Shown: positions 37,950-46,703 of the stretch, piece after piece
How positions within the stretch are numbered: position 1 is the first letter of the stretch
How the letters are laid out: each line of letters begins with the position of its first letter
NCBI RefSeq assembly: GCF_003003355.1
Contig: NZ_PVTQ01000001.1
Coordinates: 1-64,000, forward strand
From: Donghicola tyrosinivorans
GTDB lineage: Bacteria > Pseudomonadota > Alphaproteobacteria > Rhodobacterales > Rhodobacteraceae
Length of the DNA stretch: 64,000 nt
Direction of reading: 5' to 3'
The notes under the pieces: generated by a model
The model's input: the letters and a program-made list of their open reading frames with translations, nothing else
Database searches by the model: none
Told to the model about the DNA's origin: nothing
Position numbers and translations under genes: made by a program

Positions 37950-37984
37950 TTGCCTCCGGCGGAGGTATTTTTGCCAAGATGAAA
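37950..37984 (+). repeat. Intergenic repeat copy 2, identical to copy 1
   Basis: The same 35 bp as 29986-30020, starting directly after the enoyl-CoA hydratase stop. The CCTCCGGCGGAGG hairpin plus TATTTTT can act as a terminator, but the conserved downstream TTGCCAAGATGAAA suggests another constraint. Confidence 0.82.
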
Positions 37985-37989
37985 TAGGG

Positions 37990-38021
37990 GCGCCTTGGAC
38001 GTTTCTTTCGGGGCGCTTTTT
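37990..38021 (+). terminator. Second terminator after the hydratase gene
   Basis: GCGCC at 37990-37994 pairs with GGCGC at 38012-38016, followed by TTTTT. Confidence 0.55.
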
Positions 38022-38138
38022 GCTGGCGGGGCCGCAAATCAAGGCGGTGTGTTCGGTTGAGGCGCGACTGGCGCTTGCGGGCAGGGCCGTGGGGCGGTAA
38101 AGCCCAAGGAAACGCGAAAGTAGGACGGAGATCGCCCC

Positions 38139-38426
38139 ATGTCGATTGACACAGGCACCGCTGCGAAAGTGGCGAAACTGGCCCGGATCAAGGTCGAGGA
38201 TGACCAGCTGCCCGCGCTGGCCGAAGAGTTCAACCGCATTCTGGGCTTTATCGAACAGCTCTCCGAAGTGGACGTGGATGGCGTTGAGCCGATGACCTCG
38301 GTCACTCCCCAGCGCCTGAAGCGCCGTGAGGATGTGGTGACTGACGGCGGCTATCAGGACAAGGTTCTGTCGAACGCCCCTGACGCCCGCGAAGGCTTTT
38401 TCGCTGTTCCGAAAGTGGTGGAATAA
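38139..38426 (+). CDS. gatC: Asp-tRNA(Asn)/Glu-tRNA(Gln) amidotransferase subunit C
   Basis: GatC stabilises GatA in the complex that converts Glu-tRNA(Gln) and Asp-tRNA(Asn) to the amidated forms. The family pattern [37 protein letters not shown] and the C-terminal [12 protein letters not shown] are all present in 95 residues. gatA follows after 2 bp. gatB is not in the window. Confidence 0.97.
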   Translation: MSIDTGTAAKVAKLARIKVEDDQLPALAEEFNRILGFIEQLSEVDVDGVEPMTSVTPQRLKRREDVVTDGGYQDKVLSNAPDAREGFFAVPKVVE

Positions 38427-38428
38427 TC

Positions 38429-39910
38429 ATGAGCGATCTGAACAAACTGACGCTGGCCGAAGCCCGTGATGCCCTGCGCAAGGGCGATGTGACCTCGGTC
38501 GAGTTGACCGAGGCGTGCCTTGCCGCGATTGATGGGGCCGATGCCCTGAACGCCTATGTGCACAAGACCCCCGAGATCGCGCTGGAGCGGGCGAAAGCCG
38601 CAGATGCGCGTCTGAAGGAAGGCGATGCACCGGATATGTGCGGTCTGCCGATCGGCATGAAAGACCTGTTCTGCACCAAAGGCGTCGCCAGTCAGGCGGC
38701 CAGTGGCATTCTGGAAGGGTTCACCCCCGAATATGAATCCACCGTCAGCCAGAAGCTGCAGGATGCAGGCGCGGTGATGCTGGGTAAGCTGAACATGGAC
38801 GAGTTTGCTATGGGCAGCTCGAACGAAAGCTCGGTTTATGGTGATGCGATCAACCCGTGGAAGGTGGATGAGCGGAACCTGACACCCGGTGGCTCATCTG
38901 GTGGCTCGGCGACGGCTGTGGCGGCGGACCTGTGTCTGGCGGCGACCGGCACCGATACGGGCGGTTCGATCCGCCAGCCTGCGGCCTTTACCGGCACTGT
39001 GGGCATCAAGCCGACCTATGGGCGTTGTTCGCGTTGGGGCATCATTGCCTATGCAAGCTCGCTGGATCAGGCGGGCCCGATGACCAAGACCGTGCGCGAT
39101 GCGGCGATCATGCTGGAGGCTATGGCTGGCCACGATATGAAGGATTCGACCAGTGCCGATCTGGCGGTTCCGAACTTTGAGGCCATGCTGACCGGCGATA
39201 TTCGCGGCAAGGTCATTGGCGTGCCGAAAGAATACCGCCCCGAAGGGCTGCCCGAAGAGATTGGCAAGCTATGGGACGACGGCGCGGCCATGCTGAAAGA
39301 TGCGGGCGCCGAAGTGCGCGAGATCAGCCTGCCGCACACCAAATACGCGCTGCCTGCCTATTATGTGATCGCGCCAGCGGAAGCCTCGTCGAACCTCGCG
39401 CGATATGATGGCGTGCGCTATGGCCACCGTGCCAAGCTGGGGGCCGGTGATGGCATTAACGAGATGTACGAGAAGACTCGTGCCGAAGGCTTTGGCGATG
39501 AGGTGAAGCGCCGGATCATGGTCGGCACCTATGTGCTGTCGGCAGGCTTTTATGACGCCTACTATAACCGTGCCCGTAAGGTGCGCACGCTGATCAAGAA
39601 AGACTTCAGCGATGCGTTCGATGCAGGTGTGGATGCGATCCTGACCCCTGCGACCCCTTCGGCGGCGTTCGGTTTGGGTGAGATGTCGGATGCCGATCCG
39701 GTCCAGATGTACCTGAACGACGTGTTCACCATTACCGTGAACATGGCAGGTCTGCCGGGTATCACCGTACCTGCGGGTCTGAGCAGTCAGGGTCTGCCGC
39801 TGGGTCTGCAGCTGATCGGTCGTCCTTGGGAAGAAGGTGATCTGCTGAATACCGCTTATGCTCTGGAGCAAGCGGCTGGCTTTGTCGCAAAACCGGCAAA
39901 GTGGTGGTAA
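38429..39910 (+). CDS. gatA: Asp-tRNA(Asn)/Glu-tRNA(Gln) amidotransferase subunit A
   Basis: The amidase-signature subunit hydrolyses glutamine to supply ammonia for tRNA transamidation. The catalytic Lys region [14 protein letters not shown], the Gly/Ser-rich [11 protein letters not shown] and the nucleophile segment [14 protein letters not shown] are intact. Length 493 is typical. A small hairpin CAGACC-ATTA-GGTCTG (39911-39926) follows the stop and separates it from the lipoprotein gene. Confidence 0.98.
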   Translation: MSDLNKLTLAEARDALRKGDVTSVELTEACLAAIDGADALNAYVHKTPEIALERAKAADARLKEGDAPDMCGLPIGMKDLFCTKGVASQAASGILEGFTPEYESTVSQKLQDAGAVMLGKLNMDEFAMGSSNESSVYGDAINPWKVDERNLTPGGSSGGSATAVAADLCLAATGTDTGGSIRQPAAFTGTVGIKPTYGRCSRWGIIAYASSLDQAGPMTKTVRDAAIMLEAMAGHDMKDSTSADLAVPNFEAMLTGDIRGKVIGVPKEYRPEGLPEEIGKLWDDGAAMLKDAGAEVREISLPHTKYALPAYYVIAPAEASSNLARYDGVRYGHRAKLGAGDGINEMYEKTRAEGFGDEVKRRIMVGTYVLSAGFYDAYYNRARKVRTLIKKDFSDAFDAGVDAILTPATPSAAFGLGEMSDADPVQMYLNDVFTITVNMAGLPGITVPAGLSSQGLPLGLQLIGRPWEEGDLLNTAYALEQAAGFVAKPAKWW

Positions 39911-39940
39911 CAGACCATTAGGTCTGAACGGAGAATGTCC

Positions 39941-40753
39941 ATGATGGTGCGTCGCACTGGGTTTATTATTCTGGCTTTTGCAGGGTTGGCAGCGTGTGGG
40001 CCGGACCTGCCCGAAAGCGGGCCGGGCTATAACAGCTATGATCCCTATCGTGCACCGGGCACCAGTGCAGTCATTCCGACAGCGCCGGTGATCTCGTCCG
40101 AAGTTCTGGACCTGAGCGGGTCGCAGCCGCGCGTGACCTCGGTTGCGCCAACCCCTGCGCCCGTTCCGACCACGTCTTTCGATGCCGCATCGGTTGAAAC
40201 CCGCAGCGTTGTGGGCTCGCCCCGCAATGTGCTGGACCTGCGCGATCAGGCCAATGAGGCGATCAACACCGCCAATCTGGCTGGTCGGAACTCGGGGGCG
40301 GTGCCGGTTCAGGCCAGCCCATCCAACCCTGCGCCCGCGATCACGGTGACCCCCGGCGCGAACCCTCAGCTGTCTGACGAGAATGACTTCAAAGCGGTCA
40401 GCAGTGAACGCACCATTCAGGACGACAAAGCCCTGCTGGAGCGGAACCGCTCGCTCTATACAGTTGTTCAGCCCGGCGAGTTACCGCCGCGCCCCGATGG
40501 CTCGCCCAATATCGTGGGTTACGCCCTGAAGACGAACAATCCTGTTGGCCGTCCGATGTACAAGCGCAGCAGTTTCCGCGCCGAGACGAAATATGCGCGG
40601 GCGTGCGGTAGCTATGCCTCGCCTGATCTGGCGCAAGCGGCGTTTTTGGCGTCCGGCGGTCCGATCAAGGACAAGCTGGGGGTTGACCCCGATGGCGATG
40701 GTTTTGCCTGCACTTGGGACCCGACGCCGTTCCGGCGCGCGGTCCAGAACTGA
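39941..40753 (+). CDS. Excalibur-domain lipoprotein
   Basis: A 270-residue exported protein with lipoprotein signal (RTGFIILAFAGLAAC, Cys about residue 19). A long low-complexity Pro/Ser/Thr region follows, ending in an Excalibur-like calcium-binding motif, DPDGDGFACTWDP, preceded by CGSYASPDLAQAAFLASGG. Excalibur domains occur in surface proteins and nucleases. ATG 39941 has GGAG seven bases upstream; ATGs at 39935 and 39944 are nearby alternatives. The next gene is a cell wall amidase, hinting at an envelope role. Confidence 0.85.
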   Translation: MMVRRTGFIILAFAGLAACGPDLPESGPGYNSYDPYRAPGTSAVIPTAPVISSEVLDLSGSQPRVTSVAPTPAPVPTTSFDAASVETRSVVGSPRNVLDLRDQANEAINTANLAGRNSGAVPVQASPSNPAPAITVTPGANPQLSDENDFKAVSSERTIQDDKALLERNRSLYTVVQPGELPPRPDGSPNIVGYALKTNNPVGRPMYKRSSFRAETKYARACGSYASPDLAQAAFLASGGPIKDKLGVDPDGDGFACTWDPTPFRRAVQN

Positions 40754-41427
40754 GCCGGTCTCCTAATCACGGCCCCCGACGGGGGGATGTGCAGCCCCAC
40801 ATGATCGTGCTGCACTACACTGTGTTGGACCTTGAGGCCTCGCTCGATCGGTTGTGCGATCCCGAGGCCGAAGTCTCTGCCCATTATGTTATTTGTCCTA
40901 AGGGGAGTGTCATTCCTTTGGTGGATGAAGCACGCCGTGCGTGGCACGCGGGGGCAGGGCGGTGGGGCGATGTGACTGACGTCAATTCGCGCTCGATCGG
41001 GGTCGAGTTGGTGAATGACGGTTACAGCCCCTTTCCGGCGCCACAGATGGCGGCTCTGGTCGATCTGATGCGGGGGATCCGCAGCCGTTGGGCCATTCCC
41101 GATCACCACATTATCGGACATTCGGACATGGCGCCGGATCGCAAAGCCGATCCCGGGCGGCGCTTTGACTGGCGTGCCTTGGCGTTGCAGGGGCAGGGGG
41201 TGTGGCCGCAGATCACAGGTTGTGTGCCTGACGCGGACGCCCACCGCTTCGCAGAAGCGGCGCGGGCCTTTGGCTATACTACTGATGTGGGGCAGCACGT
41301 GCTGCTAGATGCGGTGCGTCAGCGGTTCCGTCCGTGGGCCTATGGGCCTCTGGATGGGGTAGATTGCGCCTTGATCGAAAATCTTGCCAAGCGGTTTCCC
41401 GTTGACCGCCACCCCGCCACATCATAA
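40750..41427 (+). CDS. N-acetylmuramoyl-L-alanine amidase (Amidase_2 type)
   Basis: A zinc amidase cleaving the MurNAc-L-Ala bond of peptidoglycan or recycled muropeptides. Zinc ligands appear in VLHYTVLD and GHSDMAPDRKADPG, with WHAGAGRWGDVTDVNSRSIGVE in between; a C-terminal peptidoglycan-binding-like region follows. The conserved N-terminal SPNHGPRR lies before the first ATG (40801), so the true start is probably the CTG at 40750, overlapping the previous stop as CTGA; TTG at 40714 is the other choice. AmpD/AmiD type; the exact subclass is uncertain. Confidence 0.88.
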   Translation: MSRSPNHGPRRGDVQPHMIVLHYTVLDLEASLDRLCDPEAEVSAHYVICPKGSVIPLVDEARRAWHAGAGRWGDVTDVNSRSIGVELVNDGYSPFPAPQMAALVDLMRGIRSRWAIPDHHIIGHSDMAPDRKADPGRRFDWRALALQGQGVWPQITGCVPDADAHRFAEAARAFGYTTDVGQHVLLDAVRQRFRPWAYGPLDGVDCALIENLAKRFPVDRHPATS

Positions 41428-41436
41428 ATCGCCCCT

Positions 41437-41814
41437 GCGCGGAGGGCTGGATGGCCGCGGAAGGCGTCAGCCTTGCGAGGAAAGTCCGGACTCCACAAGG
41501 CAATGGTGCCGGGTAACGCCCGGCCGGGGCAACCCGAGGGAAAGCGCCACAGAGAACAGACCGCCCCGTTCTTCGGGGTAAGGGTGAAACGGCGGTGTAA
41601 GAGACCACCGGGGGGCTGGTAACAGACCCCGCATGGCAAGCCCCACCAGGAGCAATGCCGAATAGGGATCCCGCGCGGCGCGACCGCAGGGTATGACTTG
41701 GCCCAGGGATCCGGGTTGGCAGCTAGAGGTCCGCAGGTAACTGCGGGTCAAGATGAATGGTCATCCAGAGCGCATCTGCGCTTGGACAGAATCCGGCTTA
41801 CAGGCCCTCCGCGC
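41437..41814 (+). ncRNA. rnpB: RNase P RNA, bacterial type A
   Basis: The catalytic RNA that matures tRNA 5' ends. GCGCGGAGGG (41437-41446) and CCCTCCGCGC (41805-41814) form helix P1. Conserved region I, GAGGAAAGTCCGGACTCCA, starts near 41477; ACAGAGAACAGACCGCC near 41549 and ACAGAATCCGGCTTACA near 41786 are the other universally conserved parts. The length of about 380 nt is standard. Confidence 0.97.
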
Positions 41815-41831
41815 ATAGGTTTCCAAAGGGC

Positions 41832-41855
41832 AAAATCCTTCGCCGAAGGATTTTT
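41832..41855 (+). terminator. Terminator of rnpB
   Basis: AAAATCCTT at 41832-41840 pairs with AAGGATTTT at 41846-41854 around a five-base loop, giving a T-rich 3' end. Confidence 0.75.
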
Positions 41856-41860
41856 CTCAG

Positions 41861-41883
41861 CACGATTTTCGGCGAAAATCGTG
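41861..41883. repeat. Second perfect hairpin downstream of rnpB
   Basis: CACGATTTTC and GAAAATCGTG (10-bp arms) around GGC. It is not followed by a T-run. It shares the TTCGGCGAA core (inverted) with the preceding terminator hairpin. Confidence 0.7.
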
Positions 41884-41942
41884 CGCCCCTGAGGGATCAG
41901 CGAAAGAGTTGCAAATAAACGCTGGTTCTCTTGGGAATCTTA

Positions 41943-41970
41943 TTGACTCTTCCCCGTGCGTCCGTAAAAG
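41943..41970 (+). promoter_or_regulatory. Possible rpmG promoter
   Basis: TTGACT at 41943-41948 and TAAAAG at 41965-41970, 16 bp apart, roughly 70 bp before the rpmG start. The -10 match is weak. Confidence 0.3.
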
Positions 41971-42042
41971 GCGGGGTTCAAGAGATTACCTGCGGGTGGA
42001 AGTTTTAGACCGCCGCCCGATCTAGCGAAAGACGAGAGAACC

Positions 42043-42210
42043 ATGGCGAAGCCGACCACTATCAAAATCCGTCTGAACTCGACCGCTGGCACGGGCCACT
42101 TCTACGTGACCAAAAAGAACGCACGAACCATGACCGAAAAGATGGTCGTACGTAAGTACGACCCGGTGGTGCGCAAGCATGTCGAGTACAAAGAAGGCAA
42201 AATCAAGTAA
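42043..42210 (+). CDS. rpmG: 50S ribosomal protein L33
   Basis: A 55-residue basic protein, [20 protein letters not shown] and on to [18 protein letters not shown], matching bacterial L33 of the cysteine-free type. It sits between RNase P RNA and a GNAT gene. GAGAGAACC precedes the ATG. A strong terminator follows. The lack of zinc-binding cysteines is usual for zinc-independent L33. Confidence 0.97.
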   Translation: MAKPTTIKIRLNSTAGTGHFYVTKKNARTMTEKMVVRKYDPVVRKHVEYKEGKIK

Positions 42211-42230
42211 GCCTTCTTCGGACACCAGAC

Positions 42231-42273
42231 AAAAGAGCCGCACCAGACATCTGGCGCGGCTCTTTTCTTTTTT
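42231..42273 (+). terminator. Terminator of rpmG
   Basis: AAAAGAGCCGC at 42231-42241 pairs with GCGGCTCTTTT at 42256-42266, followed by more T residues. Confidence 0.88.
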
Positions 42274-42335
42274 AAGGCAAGGTCGCGCCGGAAATCCCCA
42301 CAAGAGATTTTCATCCGGCAATTTGGAGAACGACC

Positions 42336-42854
42336 ATGCCACCTTTACCTTTGATCTACAGTATACGGCCCGCACGCCTTGAGGATGCCGAGCGTGTGAC
42401 AGCCTTGTTGCAGGCATCCTATCCCGTGCTGTTGCAGCGCGATTACCCCTCAGACCTGCTGCGCCGCGCCTTGCCGCGGATTTGCGTCGCCAAGCCCGAG
42501 CTGTTGCGCTCTGGCAGCTACTACGTGGCAGAGACCCCACAGGGCCAAATTGTAGGTGCCGGTGGGTGGAGCTGGCTAAGCCCTGTTAGTGCCGCTCTGC
42601 CCGCGAATATGGGCCATATTCGTCATGTCGTGACGGACCCTGATCACATCCGTCAGGGTATCGGTAGCGCCTTGATGACGCGCGCTTTGCAGCACGCCGC
42701 TGATGAGGGAGTGCGCAAGCTGGAATGCATGAGCACGCTGACAGCGGTACCCTTCTATGAGGCGGTTGGCCTGATGGCGATGACCGAGATTGACCTAACC
42801 CTTGCGCCCGGAATCCGATTTCCTGCGGTGCATATGACCATGACCCTTGCATGA
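42336..42854 (+). CDS. GNAT-family N-acetyltransferase
   Basis: A 172-residue GNAT acyltransferase using acetyl-CoA. The CoA-binding motif A is visible as HIRHVVTDPDHIRQGIGSALMTRAL (the R/Q-x-x-G-x-G/A pattern RQGIGSA), preceded by a beta strand with VGAGGWSW. GGAGA lies ahead of ATG 42336. The substrate cannot be told. Confidence 0.9.
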   Translation: MPPLPLIYSIRPARLEDAERVTALLQASYPVLLQRDYPSDLLRRALPRICVAKPELLRSGSYYVAETPQGQIVGAGGWSWLSPVSAALPANMGHIRHVVTDPDHIRQGIGSALMTRALQHAADEGVRKLECMSTLTAVPFYEAVGLMAMTEIDLTLAPGIRFPAVHMTMTLA

Positions 42855-42880
42855 ACCAGACAGACACAGACAAACGAAAA

Positions 42881-42905
42881 GGGCCGGTCCTTTTTGGACC
42901 GGCCC
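42881..42905. terminator. Bidirectional terminator
   Basis: GGGCCGGTCC and GGACCGGCCC form a perfect 10-bp stem around TTTTT between the convergent GNAT and Bax-inhibitor-like genes. Flanking A- and T-rich runs suit both strands. Confidence 0.85.
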
Positions 42906-42931
42906 CATTTGTTTTAGCGCTGTGCGCCTGA

Positions 42932-43711
42932 TCACTCGCGGTTGCCCATGAACTGCAGCAGGAACATGAACAGGTTCACGAAATCCAGATACAGTTGCAG
43001 TGCGCCCATGATCGCCGACTTACCCAGCCATTCCTTATCGCCTGCATAGGCCATCTGGACGTAGGTGTTCTTGATGTTCTGGGTGTCATATGCGGTCAGA
43101 CCCGAGAACAGCAGCACGCCAATCACCGAGATTGCGAATTGCAGCGCCGACGAGCCGAGGAAGATGTTGACGATCGAGGCGACGACCAGACCGATCACAC
43201 CCATCATCAGGAAGGTTCCAAAGCCCGAAAGGTCTTGTTTGGTGGTGTAGCCCCACAGCGACAGACCGGCGAAGGCAATCGCGGTCACCAGGAAGGTCTG
43301 GATGATCGAGAAGCCGGTGAAGGTGATGAAGATCCAGCTAAGCGAGACACCCATCGCGGCCGCATAGGCGTAGAAGTAAGTCTGCGCACCGGCAACCGAC
43401 AGGCGGTTGATTGCGGCACCAAAGCCGAAAACCATACCCAGCGGCAGGAACATGATGATCCACTTCAAGAAGCTTGTGTAGATCGCAGCTCCGAACTGGG
43501 TCAGGTAGGTGCCATTGCCGATCTGGCCGACAGCCGCGGTCGGGTCAGTGGTGGTGGCCAGACCCGAGATCGCCCAAGCCGCCGCCGCAGTGATCAACAT
43601 GCCCACGGACATTGTGCCGTAGACCTTGTTCATGTGCGCGCGCAGACCTTCATCGATCTGTGCTGTGCGGGCGCCGGCTGCGGTGGCGCGCATCGTGTTA
43701 TAGTCTGCCAT
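42932..43711 (-). CDS. Bax inhibitor-1 / YccA family membrane protein
   Basis: A 259-residue protein with seven hydrophobic segments, an N-terminal cytosolic lead (MADYNTMRATAAGARTAQIDEGLRAHMNKVYG) and the family motif GLTAYDTQNIKNTY near the last third, where acidic residues regulate the pH-dependent calcium leak in BsYetJ. BI-1 proteins act in the inner membrane; in bacteria YccA also modulates FtsH. GGAGG precedes ATG 43711. Confidence 0.94.
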   Translation of the reverse strand: MADYNTMRATAAGARTAQIDEGLRAHMNKVYGTMSVGMLITAAAAWAISGLATTTDPTAAVGQIGNGTYLTQFGAAIYTSFLKWIIMFLPLGMVFGFGAAINRLSVAGAQTYFYAYAAAMGVSLSWIFITFTGFSIIQTFLVTAIAFAGLSLWGYTTKQDLSGFGTFLMMGVIGLVVASIVNIFLGSSALQFAISVIGVLLFSGLTAYDTQNIKNTYVQMAYAGDKEWLGKSAIMGALQLYLDFVNLFMFLLQFMGNRE

Positions 43712-43756
43712 CCTTTTCCTCCGAAAATCGAAACATGTATGTGCTCCAAATGAAAA

Positions 43757-43792
43757 GAGCACCTTTGCCTTAGAATATCGGCAAGGGTGCTC
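43757..43792 (-). terminator. Terminator of the DUF1127 gene
   Basis: GAGCACCTTTGCC (43757-43769) pairs with GGCAAGGGTGCTC (43780-43792), with one G-U pair. On the minus strand TTTTC follows the stem. Confidence 0.85.
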
Positions 43793-43838
43793 AGATTTTC
43801 AAGTGTTGCGATGTCGGTTTTCGGTCTGGATCAGTCAC

Positions 43839-44057
43839 TTAAAAACGCCAGTGCGAAGGGACATCCCAAGGTGCGCGATTTACTTCTTTCTGTGCTTCAT
43901 TTGCGCTGAGGCCGATATCGGACAGCATACGCTCGTCAAGCTGTGCCAGATCGTGACGCTGACGGGCGATGGCAAGGGTGGTTCCGATCCACGACAGAAG
44001 CGAGAACCGCGAGGACCGCGAAAGCGGAAGAGAGAGTCTTTTGATCTGTGATGACAT
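43839..44057 (-). CDS. DUF1127 small protein
   Basis: A 72-residue basic protein with the DUF1127 core near its C-terminus (RHDLAQLDERMLSDIGLSANEAQKEVNRAPW). Such proteins are common in alphaproteobacteria; some small ones bind RNA or affect phosphate and stress regulation. The ATG at 44057 suits the family length. It is monocistronic with its own terminator. Confidence 0.93.
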   Translation of the reverse strand: MSSQIKRLSLPLSRSSRFSLLSWIGTTLAIARQRHDLAQLDERMLSDIGLSANEAQKEVNRAPWDVPSHWRF

Positions 44058-44179
44058 TCGTCTGGTCTCATCGTTTGTGATTGGTCATGAAGGTTGGATC
44101 AATTTCCTTGATCTAAATGCCAGAGTATGGTGCATATGAAAAATGAATGTATTTGACGGATATCATCAGGAGTTGTGAT

Positions 44180-45034
44180 ATGGCCCGAAACCTCGACATG
44201 ACTGCACTGCGATCGTTTGTGGCCGTTGCGGATACGGGCGGCGTGACACGGGCGGCCGGCTTTTTGAACCTGACGCAATCGGCGGTCTCGATGCAGTTGA
44301 AGCGGCTGGAGGAATCGCTGGATGCCGAGTTGCTGGACCGCACCGCCCGTCAGATCGCGCTGACACCTGCAGGGGAAAAGCTGCTGGGGTATGCGCGGCG
44401 GATGCTGGAATTGAATGACGAGATCTGGTCGCGTCTCACAGACACGGCCTATGAGGGCGAGATTATCCTCGGCGTGCCCCATGACATCGTCTATCCGGCG
44501 CTACCGATGGTTTTGCAGCGGTTTAACGCGGAATTCCCCCGTATGAAGGTGCAGTTGAACTCGTCCTACACCAAGGGATTGAAGACCTGCTTCCGCAAAG
44601 GGGAATGCGATCTGATCCTGACCACCGAAGATGGCGTGGAAAACGGAGGGGAGACTTTGAAAGAGCTGCCTCTGCTGTGGATCGGTGCGCCGGGGGGCAC
44701 CGCGTGGCGGCAACGGCCCCTGCGTTTGGCTTTTGGGCGGAACTGCATTTTCCGATCGGGCGTGATCCGGCGGGTCGAGGCCGCGGGCATCCCGTGGGAA
44801 CTGGCCGTCGAGTCGGACATGGATCGCACCATTGAGGCGACCGTCAGTGCGGACCTTGCCATCAATGCCATGCTGGAAGGGACCGAGCCGCCGCACCTTG
44901 AACAGGTGAACCACAAAGGCACTCTGCCGGAACTGGCGACCAAGAAGATCAACATGTACGTCTCTGAGACCATGCATGGCGAGGCTGGCACACGCATGGC
45001 TGATCTGTTGCGTCAGGCTTACGCCCAGATGTGA
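44180..45034 (+). CDS. LysR-family transcriptional regulator
   Basis: A 284-residue LysR regulator. The N-terminal winged helix-turn-helix (LDMTALRSFVAVADTGGVTRAAGFLNLTQSAVSMQLKRLEESL) is followed by a periplasmic-binding-like effector domain. ATG 44180 follows CAGGAG at 44168. It is convergent with a quinone oxidoreductase gene 6 bp away. Effector and targets are unknown; it may also control its own unit. Confidence 0.93.
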   Translation: MARNLDMTALRSFVAVADTGGVTRAAGFLNLTQSAVSMQLKRLEESLDAELLDRTARQIALTPAGEKLLGYARRMLELNDEIWSRLTDTAYEGEIILGVPHDIVYPALPMVLQRFNAEFPRMKVQLNSSYTKGLKTCFRKGECDLILTTEDGVENGGETLKELPLLWIGAPGGTAWRQRPLRLAFGRNCIFRSGVIRRVEAAGIPWELAVESDMDRTIEATVSADLAINAMLEGTEPPHLEQVNHKGTLPELATKKINMYVSETMHGEAGTRMADLLRQAYAQM

Positions 45035-45040
45035 GGGTGA

Positions 45041-46000
45041 TCAGATCGTGATCACTACCTTGCCGGTGGATTTCCGGTCGCGCAGCAGGGCAAGGCCCTC
45101 TTCGACACGGTCCAGCGGCAGGGTGTGGCTGACATGGGGTTTGATCTTCCCTTCGCTATGCCACTGGAACAGGGTGGCAAGGCTGTCGGTCAGAGCCTTG
45201 GCGTTGAACTTCAGATAGCCGCCCCAATACATGCCGATTACCGTCAGGTTCTTAACCAGCATATGGTTCGCTTTGACCGGCGGCACGGTGCCGCTGGCAA
45301 AACCGATTGTCAGAAGGCGCCCGTCGGGGTTGGTGGCGCGGAAGGCGGCCTCGAACTGGTCACCGCCAACGGGGTCATAAACCACATCAGCGCCGCCCAG
45401 AGATTTCACTACATCGCGAATGTCCTCTGTCTTGGCGTCGATCAGGTGGTCCGCCCCATGCTGCTTGGCGATCTCTAGCTTGTCGGCCCCGCGTGCGCAG
45501 GCAATGACGCGGGCCCCCATGACCTTGCCGATCTCGACCGCAGTCAGCCCCACGCCACCCGCAGCCCCCAGAACCAACAGGGTTTCGCCCGGTTGCAGTC
45601 GCGCCTTATAGTCTAGCGCCAGATGCGAGGTGCCATAAGCGATCTGGAAGCCCGCCGCCTCGACGTCGGAAATGCTGTCGGGCAGGGGGATCGCACGTTC
45701 TGCGGGGAAGCAGCCATATTCGGCCAATCCACCCTTACCTGCGAAAACTGCAACGCGGGTTCCGACCGCCGGAGAGGTCACACCTTCCCCAAGGTCATCT
45801 ACAACACCCGCGACTTCCATGCCTAAAACGAAAGGCGCATTGGGTGTGTCCTGATACTTTCCCTCTATCATCAGGAGATCAGCGAAATTTAAGCCACATG
45901 CCGTGATCCGTATCCGAATCTCTCCTTTTGCGGGAGAGGGCACTTGCATTTGTGCAAGCGCGGGTTTGTCGCCAATCGCGTCCAAGTTGTAGGCTTTCAC
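45041..46000 (-). CDS. NADPH:quinone oxidoreductase-like zinc-free MDR protein
   Basis: A 319-residue medium-chain dehydrogenase/reductase of the QOR type. The Rossmann motif GAAGGVGLTAVEIGK, catalytic-domain GLNFADLLMIEGKYQ and the QOR signature PFVLGMEVAGVVDDLG are present; zinc-binding residues are absent. These enzymes reduce quinones or enones with NADPH. I chose the GTG at 46000, which has GGGG upstream; the frame extends to 46054. Confidence 0.92.
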   Translation of the reverse strand: MKAYNLDAIGDKPALAQMQVPSPAKGEIRIRITACGLNFADLLMIEGKYQDTPNAPFVLGMEVAGVVDDLGEGVTSPAVGTRVAVFAGKGGLAEYGCFPAERAIPLPDSISDVEAAGFQIAYGTSHLALDYKARLQPGETLLVLGAAGGVGLTAVEIGKVMGARVIACARGADKLEIAKQHGADHLIDAKTEDIRDVVKSLGGADVVYDPVGGDQFEAAFRATNPDGRLLTIGFASGTVPPVKANHMLVKNLTVIGMYWGGYLKFNAKALTDSLATLFQWHSEGKIKPHVSHTLPLDRVEEGLALLRDRKSTGKVVITI

Positions 46001-46306
46001 GTATAACCCCCATATTTTTCCTGTAAACTTTCGTAATATTTCTGCGTTGGTCAATGCGACATAGGAACCAAACTATCTTAAGTATACTCCACCTAGATCA
46101 GAAGAATGTCTTGGCGTTTTATCTTAGGTTGAGTTACAAGTTATGAGAGTGAGATAAAAGTAAGACCGGATTATCGTAATATGTACTCGCAATCGGCGAC
46201 AACTTCCCGTAAGGAAGGGTCCAAGTTGCATTTTCAGGTAGTCCGGTTGCAATAAAAAGACTCGCGCACCTCTTAAGATGTGCGCACAACGAAGTAGGAG
46301 CACTTG
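46001..46306. promoter_or_regulatory. Divergent 306-bp control region with several inverted repeats
   Basis: No gene is supported. It is strikingly AT-rich for this genome. CTTCC-CGTAA-GGAAG (46203-46217), GCGCAC (46264-46269) with GTGCGC (46280-46285), and ACAACTT with AAGTTG arms are present; the last is close to the regulator start and might be its own operator or a 5' RNA hairpin. Confidence 0.45.
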
Positions 46307-46681
46307 ATGACCCATCCTGTAGATGTCCACGTTGGCAAGCGTGTCCGTCACCGTCGCTGGATGATCGGCATGACACAGCAGCAGCTGGCCGAACGCGTCG
46401 GGATTAAATTCCAGCAGATCCAAAAGTACGAAACTGGCGCGAACCGCGTCAGCGCATCGCGCCTTTGGGATATCGCGCAAACGCTGGAAGTACCGGTGAG
46501 CTTTTTCTTTGAAGGCTTGGATGGTCAGGTCGCAGGTGACGCTGAAAAGACCCCCGCGCTGCCCGCAGACATCCTGGGCGACAAAGAAGCGCTGGAACTG
46601 ATCCGTTCCTACTACAGCATCCCCGAGAACCAGCGTCGCCGTCTGTTTGAACTGGCACGCGTTCTTAGCGACGTCGCTTGA
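46307..46681 (+). CDS. XRE-family helix-turn-helix regulator
   Basis: A 124-residue regulator with an HTH_3 domain (residues 10-65: GKRVRHRRWMIGMTQQQLAERV, KFQQIQKYETGANRVSASRL) and a short acidic C-terminal half. This type is conserved in Rhizobiales and Rhodobacterales. ATG 46307 follows GGAG at 46297-46300. The target is unknown; a long divergent region with palindromes upstream suggests self-regulation. Confidence 0.92.
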   Translation: MTHPVDVHVGKRVRHRRWMIGMTQQQLAERVGIKFQQIQKYETGANRVSASRLWDIAQTLEVPVSFFFEGLDGQVAGDAEKTPALPADILGDKEALELIRSYYSIPENQRRRLFELARVLSDVA

Positions 46682-46703
46682 TTTGAAGCGTATCATTGGG
46701 TAG

